The translations under genes and the position numbers were made by a program. The notes under the pieces were generated by a model. That model had not been told where the DNA came from. It worked only from the letters and a program-made list of their open reading frames with translations, and searched no databases. From Actinomycetota bacterium (GTDB taxonomy: Bacteria > Actinomycetota > Acidimicrobiia > Acidimicrobiales > CADCSY01), in assembly GCA_016178435.1 (NCBI GenBank), contig JACOTK010000011.1, forward strand, positions 1 through 12,945: DNA of 12,945 nucleotides, read 5' to 3'. Below, piece by piece: positions 6,417-12,945 of this stretch. Positions within the stretch are counted from its first letter, which is position 1; each line of letters starts with the position of its first letter.

Positions 6417-8928
6417 CATCGCCGAGAACGGGACCGAGGCCGTGAGGGGTGTGGCGGTCACGTTGAACGGCCGGGTCATCGATGCGCAGCCCGGCGAGCT
6501 GGTCATCAACGCCGCCGAGCGGGCCGGGGTCTACATCCCGCGCTTCTGCCACCATCCCCGTATGCAGCCGGTGGGCATGTGTCGCATGTGCATCGTCGAG
6601 ATCGACACCGGTCGGGGCCCCGCGCTGTTGCCCTCGTGCATGATCCCCGTCGCCGAGGGCATGGTCGTCGAGACCGAGTCACCGGTGACCAGGAAGGCAC
6701 AGGACGGTGTCCTCGAGTTCCTGTTGGTCAACCATCCCCTCGACTGCCCGGTGTGTGACAAGGGCGGCGAGTGCCCGCTGCAGGACCAGACCGTCGCCTT
6801 CGGTCCGGGAGAGAGCCGTTTCGTCGAGGAGAAGCGTCACCACGAGAAGCCCATCGCCATCAGCGATGTGGTGCAGCTCGATCGGGAACGTTGCATCCTG
6901 TGCGATCGTTGCACGCGCTTTGCCAAGACCGTCGCCGGTGACCCGCTGATCTCCTTCGTGAACCGGGGGAACGAAACCGAGGTCAACACCTTCCCCGACC
7001 ATCCGTTCGCCTCGTACTTCAGTGGGAACACGGTTCAGATCTGCCCCGTCGGCGCGTTGACCGCGACCCCCTATCGCTTCAAGGCCCGACCCTGGGATCT
7101 CGACCAGGTCGAGTCCACCTGCACCTCGTGCTCGGTCGGTTGTCGCGTCGCGGTTGAATCGTCGTCGAACCAGTTGGTTCGCTATCTGGGTGTGGACGTC
7201 GATGCCGTCAACTGGGGCTGGTTGTGCGACAAGGGTCGTTTTGACTTCGAGGCGGTCAACAGCGAGAACCGATTGGCCCGGCCGCTCGCGCGCCAGGGCG
7301 ACGACCTCGTCGAGGTGTCCTGGTCCGATGCGCTCACGAAGGCGGCGAGCGCCCTTGGGGGAGCGAAGGAACGCCACGGCTCGTCCTCGATCGCGGTGGT
7401 GGGCGGCGCCCGTCTCACCAACGAGGAGGCCTACGCCTGGTCGAAGCTCGCCCGCAGCGTGCTCGGCACGGACTCGGTTGACGCACAGATGGGTGACGGT
7501 CTGCCGAGCGATGTCGTCCTCGGCCTCCCGCGGGCGACGATCGACGAGACCTGCGCGGCCGGGACGGTGGTCCTGCTGGGCCCAGACCTGAAGGAAGAGC
7601 TTCCGATCCTCTATCTGCGCCTGCGCGATGCAGTGGTCAACCACGGGTTGAACGTGATCGAGATCAGCGCCTCGCAGACGAGCATGACGCGCTACGCAGC
7701 GGTGTCACTGCGCTATCGTCCGGGTGAGGCGGCGGTCCTGGTCCAGGAGCTGTTCGAGCATGCCGGAGACGTCGATGTGCAGGCAGATCTCGGTCGTGCC
7801 CGCGCCCTGCTCGAGGCCAACAACGTCGTGTGTGTGCTGGGTCGCCCCTCGGTCGCCGAGCGCGCCGATTCGGTCGTCCAGGCCGCACTTCGCCTTCGCA
7901 GCCGGGTGCCCGGGATGCGATTCCTCTCCGCCCTTCGCCGCGCCAACATCCACGGCGCGCTCGACATGGGCCTCAGCCCCGGCATGTTGCCGGGGCGCGT
8001 CTCGCTCGAGGAGGGACGCGAGGTGTTCACCGAGGCATGGGGACAACTGCCCGGCTCGGTCGGCCTCGACACCGCCGGCGTGTTGCGGGCGGCCGCCGAG
8101 GGACGCATTCAGGCACTGATCCTCGTGGGCGCGGACCCCCTGGCCGACTTTCCGGATCGCGACCTTGCCCGCAGAGGGGTGGCAGGCGCGGGATTCGTCC
8201 TTGCCGTCGACTGCTTTGCGACGGATTCGGTGCGGCAGGCCGACGTCGTCCTGCCCGCCGTCTCCTACGCGGAGAAGGCCGGTACGACCACCAACATCGA
8301 GGGGCGTGTCAGTCGTCTGCATCAGAAGGTCACCGCGCCCGGCACCACTCGGCCCGATTGGATGATTGCCTGCGATCTTGCCGAGCGACTGGGTGGTGAT
8401 CTCGGCTTCGAGACCGCGGAGGCGATCTGGGACGAGATCGAGCGCCTGGCTCCTGCTCACTCGGGACTGACGGCCCAACGGCTCGCGTCCTCGGAAGGTC
8501 TCGAGGGCATCGTCGCCGCGGGACCTTCGTCCATCTTGGAGACCACGATGGACGTCACGGCGACGGCGACGCTTCCGGTGGATGGCTACTCGCTTCGCCT
8601 GGTGTCGACGCGCAAGCTCTACGACAACGGGACCCTCGTGCAGCAGTCGCCTTCGCTGGCTCCTCTTGCTCCCGGCGAGGTTGTCAGGGCAAACCCCGCC
8701 GATCTCGACCGTCTCGGGGTCGCATCCAACGATCGGGTGCGCGTGGCATCGAGCAGGGGAGCCGTCGTTGCCCCGGTGGAAGCTGATGCGGCTGTGGCGC
8801 GGGGGACGGTACTGCTGGCGTTCAATCAATCCGGTAGCGGTGCGGCCGACCTGATCGATGTATCGCTTCCCGTGACGGAAGTCCGGGTCGAGACGGTCGG
8901 CATCGGTGATCGGGAGGTGTCGGGCTGA
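6409..8928 (+). CDS. nuoG: NADH-quinone oxidoreductase subunit G (75 kDa type)
   Basis: This is the largest peripheral subunit, 839 residues, wiring electrons from NuoF towards NuoI. Its ferredoxin-like N-terminus holds N1b: Cys47, Cys58, Cys61 and Cys77. N5 uses His109, Cys113, Cys116 and Cys122 (H-x3-C-x2-C-x5-C). N4 uses Cys162, Cys165, Cys168 and Cys212 (QICPVGAL). N7, present only in some bacteria, is complete: Cys238, Cys241, Cys245 and Cys273. A molybdopterin-oxidoreductase-like domain without catalytic role follows to about 720. A C-terminal dinucleotide-binding-like beta domain (about 725-835) begins near LRLVSTRKLYDNG. ATG 6409 gives MTDIAENG and overlaps nuoF by eight bases; AGGG at 6394-6397 is the likely ribosome site. 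In-frame ATG 6376 would add 11 residues and overlap nuoF further. The stop shares one base with nuoH. Confidence 0.96.
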   Translation: MTDIAENGTEAVRGVAVTLNGRVIDAQPGELVINAAERAGVYIPRFCHHPRMQPVGMCRMCIVEIDTGRGPALLPSCMIPVAEGMVVETESPVTRKAQDGVLEFLLVNHPLDCPVCDKGGECPLQDQTVAFGPGESRFVEEKRHHEKPIAISDVVQLDRERCILCDRCTRFAKTVAGDPLISFVNRGNETEVNTFPDHPFASYFSGNTVQICPVGALTATPYRFKARPWDLDQVESTCTSCSVGCRVAVESSSNQLVRYLGVDVDAVNWGWLCDKGRFDFEAVNSENRLARPLARQGDDLVEVSWSDALTKAASALGGAKERHGSSSIAVVGGARLTNEEAYAWSKLARSVLGTDSVDAQMGDGLPSDVVLGLPRATIDETCAAGTVVLLGPDLKEELPILYLRLRDAVVNHGLNVIEISASQTSMTRYAAVSLRYRPGEAAVLVQELFEHAGDVDVQADLGRARALLEANNVVCVLGRPSVAERADSVVQAALRLRSRVPGMRFLSALRRANIHGALDMGLSPGMLPGRVSLEEGREVFTEAWGQLPGSVGLDTAGVLRAAAEGRIQALILVGADPLADFPDRDLARRGVAGAGFVLAVDCFATDSVRQADVVLPAVSYAEKAGTTTNIEGRVSRLHQKVTAPGTTRPDWMIACDLAERLGGDLGFETAEAIWDEIERLAPAHSGLTAQRLASSEGLEGIVAAGPSSILETTMDVTATATLPVDGYSLRLVSTRKLYDNGTLVQQSPSLAPLAPGEVVRANPADLDRLGVASNDRVRVASSRGAVVAPVEADAAVARGTVLLAFNQSGSGAADLIDVSLPVTEVRVETVGIGDREVSG
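8912..8918 (+). promoter_or_regulatory. Strong ribosome binding site for nuoH
   Basis: GGGAGGT lies nine bases before ATG 8928, inside the end of nuoG. It is among the best matches to the 16S anti-Shine-Dalgarno sequence in the window and fixes the nuoH start at the TGATG overlap. Confidence 0.6.
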
Positions 8929-10136
8929 TGGGTGATCCGCTCCAGGGTGGTGACCCGATATTCATCGGTGGCATCGACTTCGGCGTTGTCGCGTTGGTGG
9001 TCTTGAAGGTCCTGATCGGTTTCACCTTCGTCATGGTCGGCGTGATCTTCATGATCTGGTTCGAGCGCAAGCTCATCGCGGACATGCAGAACCGGATCGG
9101 TCCGAACCGTGCGGGGAAGTGGGGCCTGCTCCAGACCCTCGCCGACGGCATCAAGTTGATCTTCAAGGAAGACCTGATGCCCAACAAGGCCGATCGACTG
9201 GTCTTCCGCCTTGCTCCCTACCTCACGGTTGCTCCGGCCTTTCTCACCTTCACCATCGTTCCCATCGGCGGTCTCTTCGGTACGGGCGAGAACGGCACGA
9301 TCGAGGTGTTCGGTTACCGAACGTTCGTTCAGGTGGCCGATCCCCCCATCGGCGTGCTGTTCCTTCTCGCCATGTCGTCGGTTGCGGTCTACGGGGTCAT
9401 GTTGGCCGGTTGGTCGTCGGGTTCGAAGTATCCGCTCCTCGGTTCGGTGCGGGCATCGGCGCAGATGGTGAGCTACGAAGCCGCACTGGGTCTCTCGGTG
9501 GTCGCCGTGGTCCTGTTGACCGGTTCGCTGTCCACCCACGACATCGTCAGCGCCCAGTCCGGCGGCTTTGCCGACTGGAACATCTGGCGCACCGGTGTTG
9601 TGCCGTTCCTGGTGTTCTGCATTGCAGCCACCGCCGAGCTCAATCGGCCACCGTTCGATCTTGTCGAGGCCGAACAGGAGTTGGTGGGTGGCTTTCACAC
9701 GGAGTACTCCTCCATGCGGTTCGGCATGTTCTATCTGGCCGAGTTCATGAACACGATCACCATGTCGGCGATCATCGTGACCCTGTTTCTCGGCGGACCG
9801 GACGGACCGAGCCTGTTCGGCCCGGACATCATCTGGCCGACGATCTGGTTCATGGGGAAGTTGTTCATCTTCCTGTTCACCTTCGTCTGGCTCCGAGCGA
9901 CGTTGCCCCGATTCCGCTACGACCAGTTGATGGATCTCGGATGGAAGCGCCTCATCCCGCTCTCGCTTGCCTGGCTGCTGGTGATCGGCGCGATCCGCAT
10001 CGCGGACGACGAGGGTTGGAACGTGGCGTTGGTCATCGGCATCTCCCTGGCCTCGTGCGTGGTGGGGGCTCTCGCCCTGGTGGGTGCATCCCGCGCCGGG
10101 CGGATACGCCGACGTGCAGAGGAGGCGCTGCGCTGA
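8928..10136 (+). CDS. nuoH: NADH-quinone oxidoreductase subunit H (ND1)
   Basis: This membrane subunit contacts NuoB and NuoD and lines the quinone entry tunnel. The 402-residue product has about eight hydrophobic helices, starting near residue 20. Conserved matrix-side loops are all present: ERK at 46-48, RIGPNR at 56-61, LADGIKLIFKED, KYPLLGSVRASAQMVSYE, AELNRPPFDLVEAEQE starting at 236 (acidic cluster Glu237, Asp244, Glu247, Glu249, Glu251), and RATLPRFRYDQLMDLGWK. These acidic residues are known to couple quinone chemistry to proton movement. The C-terminus ends in a basic tail (GRIRRRAEEALR), probably cytoplasmic. ATG 8928 shares a base with the nuoG stop and has a strong ribosome site. 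The stop shares one base with nuoI. Confidence 0.97.
   Translation: MGDPLQGGDPIFIGGIDFGVVALVVLKVLIGFTFVMVGVIFMIWFERKLIADMQNRIGPNRAGKWGLLQTLADGIKLIFKEDLMPNKADRLVFRLAPYLTVAPAFLTFTIVPIGGLFGTGENGTIEVFGYRTFVQVADPPIGVLFLLAMSSVAVYGVMLAGWSSGSKYPLLGSVRASAQMVSYEAALGLSVVAVVLLTGSLSTHDIVSAQSGGFADWNIWRTGVVPFLVFCIAATAELNRPPFDLVEAEQELVGGFHTEYSSMRFGMFYLAEFMNTITMSAIIVTLFLGGPDGPSLFGPDIIWPTIWFMGKLFIFLFTFVWLRATLPRFRYDQLMDLGWKRLIPLSLAWLLVIGAIRIADDEGWNVALVIGISLASCVVGALALVGASRAGRIRRRAEEALR
10118..10125 (+). promoter_or_regulatory. Strong ribosome binding site for nuoI
   Basis: AGAGGAGG lies ten bases before ATG 10136, inside the last codons of nuoH. It is the longest purine-rich Shine-Dalgarno match I see in the window, and it excludes the long open frame that runs in from 9119. 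Confidence 0.6.
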
Positions 10137-10798
10137 TGGGTTACTTCGAGGGTTTCCGTATCACCTTCAAGGAAATGTTCAAGCCAAGGGTCACGACCTC
10201 CTACCCCGAGGAATTGCGTCCGAAGCCGGAGCGCGCACACGGCCGACATGTGTTGAATCGTCACGAGGACGGCATGGAGAAGTGCATCGGCTGCGAGCTG
10301 TGCGCCGGGGTGTGTCCCGCAAGGTGCATCTACGTGCGTGGAGCGGACAACCCCACCGATGCGCCCATCTCGCCGGGGGAGCGTTACGGCTTCGTGTACG
10401 AGATCAACTACCTCCGCTGCATCCACTGTGATCTGTGCGTCGAGGCGTGCCCCACCGAGGCGATCACCGAGTCGAAGCTGTTCGAGTTCTCGTTCACCAA
10501 CCGCGCCGACGCGATCTACACCAAGCGAGAGTTGCTCGTGGGCGATGACGGACGCCCTCAGCGTTTGCCGTGGGAGCTGTGGAGCGACGACGACGAGGCC
10601 AACACCTCGGCTTGGGTTCGGGCGACGGCTTCGAGTGGTCGCGCCGACTACGAGGGACGCGTCGGTTGGTCGGCGGAGCTCGGCTATGGCATTCGGGCGC
10701 CCGAGGTGGGGCAGGCGGGCGAGGATGCCGTCGCGACCGCCGACGACCGCCATGGCCATGGTGACGATGTCGGCCATGGTCACGGGGGTGGGCACTGA
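10136..10798 (+). CDS. nuoI: NADH-quinone oxidoreductase subunit I, with His-rich tail
   Basis: This ferredoxin-type subunit bridges NuoG to NuoB through two 4Fe-4S clusters, N6a and N6b. It is 220 residues long. The two CxxCxxCxxxCP motifs are at 50-61 (CIGCELCAGVCP) and 95-106 (CIHCDLCVEACP). The N-terminal amphipathic part (GYFEGFRITFKEMFKP) is the usual membrane-lying helix. After the conserved core, ending around IYTKRELL and a short following segment, there is an extension of roughly 60-70 residues, first acidic and Gly-rich, then His/Gly-rich, with His206, 208, 214, 216 and 220 as the last residue. The tail could bind metal ions, but this is inference. ATG 10136 shares one base with the nuoH stop; the stop shares one base with nuoJ. 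Confidence 0.96.
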   Translation: MGYFEGFRITFKEMFKPRVTTSYPEELRPKPERAHGRHVLNRHEDGMEKCIGCELCAGVCPARCIYVRGADNPTDAPISPGERYGFVYEINYLRCIHCDLCVEACPTEAITESKLFEFSFTNRADAIYTKRELLVGDDGRPQRLPWELWSDDDEANTSAWVRATASSGRADYEGRVGWSAELGYGIRAPEVGQAGEDAVATADDRHGHGDDVGHGHGGGH

Positions 10799-11367
10799 TG
10801 GATGTCTTCGTCTTCGCCGTGGCCGCTGCCGTCATCCTGATCGGGGCGATGGGAGTTGTCTTCTCCCGCAATCCCGTGCATGCCGCGCTCATGTTGGTGA
10901 TGACACTTTTCGGGATCGCGGTGCTCTTCGTGCAGCAGCAGGCACACTTCCTCGCAGCGGTGCAGGTCGTGGTGTACGCCGGTGCGATCGTCGTGCTGTT
11001 CCTGTTCGTGATCATGTTGCTCGGGGTCGATGTGGCTGAAAATGTGACCGTCGAGCCGCTGGTCGGTCAGCGGACCGCGGCATGGGTGATCACGGCGGGA
11101 TCGGTCGGTCTGCTGACGGCGCTCGCCATTCGCGCTGCGCAGGTGAGCCTGGGAATGCCCTCGGGGACACGTCCACTCGACGGTGAGGGCGGGAACCTGG
11201 TGCAACTCGCCCGAGTGCTGTTCTCCGACTACCTCTTTGCGTTCGAGGCCACGTCAGTGCTGCTGGTCATTGCCGTGGTGGGCGCCGTGGTGCTGGCCAA
11301 TCGCTCACCCGGGTCCACCGCGGACGCAGGCGAGCAGGAACACTCCCCGACAGGAGCAGGCCGATGA
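10798..11367 (+). CDS. nuoJ: NADH-quinone oxidoreductase subunit J (ND6)
   Basis: This membrane-arm subunit is part of the E-channel that links quinone reduction to the antiporter-like pumps. The 189-residue product has about five helices. The conserved third helix contains QVVVYAGAIVVLFLFVIML, with Tyr60 at the position of E. coli Tyr59 as I remember it. RNPVHAAL at 24-31 is also typical. The C-terminal helix ends near LANRSPG, followed by a polar tail of about 20 residues. ATG 10798 shares one base with the nuoI stop; the ribosome site is a loose G-run at 10784-10788. The stop overlaps nuoK by four bases (ATGA). Confidence 0.95.
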   Translation: MDVFVFAVAAAVILIGAMGVVFSRNPVHAALMLVMTLFGIAVLFVQQQAHFLAAVQVVVYAGAIVVLFLFVIMLLGVDVAENVTVEPLVGQRTAAWVITAGSVGLLTALAIRAAQVSLGMPSGTRPLDGEGGNLVQLARVLFSDYLFAFEATSVLLVIAVVGAVVLANRSPGSTADAGEQEHSPTGAGR

Positions 11368-11669
11368 GCGTCGACTATTCCTGGTATCTCTTCCTGGGCG
11401 CCGCCCTGTTTACCATCGGCGCCTACGGCCTGTTGATACGGCGCAACCCCCTGGTGATGTTCATGTGCATCGAGCTCATGTTGAACGCGGTCAACCTGAC
11501 CTTCGTCACCTTCTCCAGGATGCTCAATGACATTGGCGGGCAGGTGGTGGTGTTCTTCGTGCTCGTGGTCGCCGCGGCCGAGGTCGTTGTGGGCCTGGGC
11601 ATCCTGGTGTCCATCCTACGAAGGCGTCCGAGCGCCACTGTCGACGACATCTCGGCCTTGAAGGGTTAG
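11364..11669 (+). CDS. nuoK: NADH-quinone oxidoreductase subunit K (ND4L)
   Basis: This 101-residue membrane subunit has three helices, the standard size for the family. The two buried glutamates needed for proton transfer are present: Glu37 in MCIELMLNAVNL and Glu73 in AAAEVVVGLGI, matching E. coli Glu36 and Glu72 with an offset of one. RRNPLVMFM precedes the first glutamate as usual. The start is ATG 11364 within the nuoJ stop, with GGAG at 11353-11356. The C-terminus is a short cytoplasmic stretch (RRRPSATVDD). The stop is TAG, and ten bases separate it from nuoL. Confidence 0.97.
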   Translation: MSVDYSWYLFLGAALFTIGAYGLLIRRNPLVMFMCIELMLNAVNLTFVTFSRMLNDIGGQVVVFFVLVVAAAEVVVGLGILVSILRRRPSATVDDISALKG

Positions 11670-11674
11670 GGGGG
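11669..11674 (+). promoter_or_regulatory. G-run ribosome binding site for nuoL
   Basis: Six consecutive G bases, beginning with the last base of the nuoK stop, lie five bases before ATG 11680. This is a short but usable spacing and supports that ATG as the nuoL start; I see no other candidate start nearby. Confidence 0.45.
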
Positions 11675-11679
11675 CGGTC

Positions 11680-12945
11680 ATGCTCGGTGCCGTGTGGTTG
11701 GTCCCTGCCCTGCCACTGCTTGGATTCCTGACTCTTGCACTTGTCGGTCGGCGTTTGGCCGACCCGGTGGCCGGCTGGCTCGCCACCTCGGTGATGGCCG
11801 GCTCGTTCGTTGCGGCCGTTGTGACCTTTGTCGGCCTGATCGGGCAGAGCGAGCATGAGCGACAGTTCGTCTTCCATCTCTTCTCATGGATTCCGTCGGG
11901 TGACCTCAGCGTTGACGCGGGTTTTCTCGTCGACCCTCTGTCGATCACCATGGCGTTGTTCGTCACCGGGGTCGGCACGCTGATCCATCTCTACTCGATC
12001 GGCTACATGCATGGGGACGGTCGCTTTCCCCGCTTCTTCGTCTACCTCAATCTCTTTGCGTTCTCGATGCTCATGTTGGTGCTCGGCGACAATCTGGTTC
12101 TGACCTTCCTGGGTTGGGAAGGCGTCGGGGCATGTTCCTATCTCCTGATCTCGTTCTGGTTCGAACGCGAATCGGCTGCGGTGGCGGGGAAGAAGGCCTT
12201 CATCACCAATCGTGTCGGCGACTGGGGTTTCATGGTCGCGATCTTCCTCACCTTCGCGACGTTCGGCTCGGTTGCCTATGTCGGCGACTCGGGCATTCTC
12301 GATGGTGCCTCCGGGCTGTCGCAGACTACGGCCGTGGCAATCTCACTGCTGCTGTTCGTCGGCGCCGCGGGTAAGTCGGCACAGCTGCCGCTCTACGTCT
12401 GGCTGCCTGATGCCATGGAGGGCCCGACGCCCGTCTCGGCGCTGATCCATGCGGCGACGATGGTGACCTCGGGCGTTTATCTCATGGTCCGTGTCAACCC
12501 CATCCTGGCGATGGCGGAAGATGCAACGTGGGTGATCGCCATCGTGGGAGCGGCCACGGCCCTGTTCGCAGCCACCTGTGCGGTTTCCCAGCGGGACATC
12601 AAGAAGGTTCTTGCCTACTCCACGGTGTCGCAACTGGGGTTCATGTTCCTCGCCGTCGGCTCGGGCGCCTATGTGGCCGCCATCTTCCATATGGTGACCC
12701 ATGCTTTCTTCAAGGCCTTGCTTTTCCTGGGTGCGGGCTCGGTGATCCATGGCATGGATCACGAGCAGGACATGCGCTTCATGGGCGGGCTGCGCAAGCT
12801 GATGCCGATCACCGGAGCCACGTTCATCGTCGGTTGGTTGGCGATAGCGGGCGTCCCACCCTTTGCCGGGTTCTGGTCGAAGGACGAGATTCTTGCCGCG
12901 GCGTTCGACAAGAGTCCTGCGCTCTGGGTCATCGGCCTGGTGACG
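11680..12945 (+). CDS. nuoL: NADH-quinone oxidoreductase subunit L (ND5), 3' partial
   Basis: The frame is open from ATG 11680 to the right edge, giving 422 residues; the family is usually a little over 600, so the last third is missing because the window ends. This is the distal antiporter-like proton pump of complex I. Key residues follow E. coli numbering with an offset of three: Glu147 in GWEGVG (E144), Lys232 in AGKSAQLPLY (K229), His257 in ALIHAATMVTSG (H254) and Lys345 in HAFFKALLFL (K342). Lys401 in GFWSKDEIL fits K399. QRDIKKVLAYSTVSQLG is another family signature. Many hydrophobic helices are evident. The C-terminal lateral helix, expected in the missing part, cannot be judged. nuoM and nuoN probably follow. 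Confidence 0.96.
   Translation, partial: MLGAVWLVPALPLLGFLTLALVGRRLADPVAGWLATSVMAGSFVAAVVTFVGLIGQSEHERQFVFHLFSWIPSGDLSVDAGFLVDPLSITMALFVTGVGTLIHLYSIGYMHGDGRFPRFFVYLNLFAFSMLMLVLGDNLVLTFLGWEGVGACSYLLISFWFERESAAVAGKKAFITNRVGDWGFMVAIFLTFATFGSVAYVGDSGILDGASGLSQTTAVAISLLLFVGAAGKSAQLPLYVWLPDAMEGPTPVSALIHAATMVTSGVYLMVRVNPILAMAEDATWVIAIVGAATALFAATCAVSQRDIKKVLAYSTVSQLGFMFLAVGSGAYVAAIFHMVTHAFFKALLFLGAGSVIHGMDHEQDMRFMGGLRKLMPITGATFIVGWLAIAGVPPFAGFWSKDEILAAAFDKSPALWVIGLVT

Noticed and set aside
7705..8829. Antisense open frame of 374 codons opposite nuoG
   Set aside because: Same GC-rich shadow effect; composition is unusual and no domain is visible.
10751..10795. Repeated CATGG-containing units as a regulatory repeat
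   Set aside because: The repeats encode His-Gly in the NuoI frame, so codon repetition explains them; no wider array is present.
11667..11682. Possible terminator or promoter between nuoK and nuoL
   Set aside because: The gap is only ten bases, with a G-run that serves as a ribosome site; there is no hairpin and no T-run.
1..12945. Mobile element, CRISPR array, tRNA or novel defence-like cassette
   Set aside because: I saw no inverted terminal repeats, transposase motifs, spaced direct repeats or cloverleaf-like segments; coding genes fill the window end to end with uniform composition.

Overview
The window lies inside a tightly packed respiratory gene cluster. Every gene I can support is on the + strand, and no stretch over about 15 bases lies outside a gene. 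The DNA is GC-rich, with G or C dominating third codon positions. The order nuoA to nuoL with nuoC and nuoD unfused, the separate nuoE and nuoF, and a leading membrane-anchored dihaem cytochrome c suggest a high-GC, aerobic, probably menaquinone-using bacterium of the Actinomycetota, plausibly Acidimicrobiia. That placement rests on remembered resemblance and is only moderately secure.

Layout. Bases 3-905 hold the 3' part of a dihaem c-type cytochrome with one N-terminal membrane anchor; its start is outside the window. Bases 905-1702 hold an unrecognised three-helix membrane protein with a large, probably extracytoplasmic domain. From 1695 to the right edge runs the NADH:quinone oxidoreductase (complex I) operon: nuoA, B, C, D, E, F, G, H, I, J, K and the first 422 codons of nuoL, which is cut by the right edge. 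nuoM and nuoN are expected just downstream but are not visible.

How the genes work together. NuoE, NuoF and NuoG form the NADH-oxidising module: FMN and the N3 cluster in F, a 2Fe-2S cluster in E, and N1b, N4, N5 and N7 in G. NuoI (N6a, N6b), NuoB (N2), NuoC and NuoD form the connecting arm that delivers electrons to quinone. NuoA, H, J, K and L form the membrane arm that pumps protons. All cluster-binding cysteines I looked for are present, and so are the main membrane-arm residues, so the complex looks functional. The upstream cytochrome probably belongs to the quinol-to-oxygen end of the chain, so genes for both ends of respiration seem to be transcribed together.

Twelve of the thirteen genes follow another gene in the window. 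Ten of these twelve junctions are stop/start overlaps of 1, 4 or 8 bases, and the other two are gaps of 13 and 10 bases. I see no promoter, terminator, RNA gene, mobile element, repeat array or CRISPR. I did not find an undescribed system; the most open items are the protein at 905-1702 and lineage-type extensions or insertions in NuoI, NuoF and NuoA.
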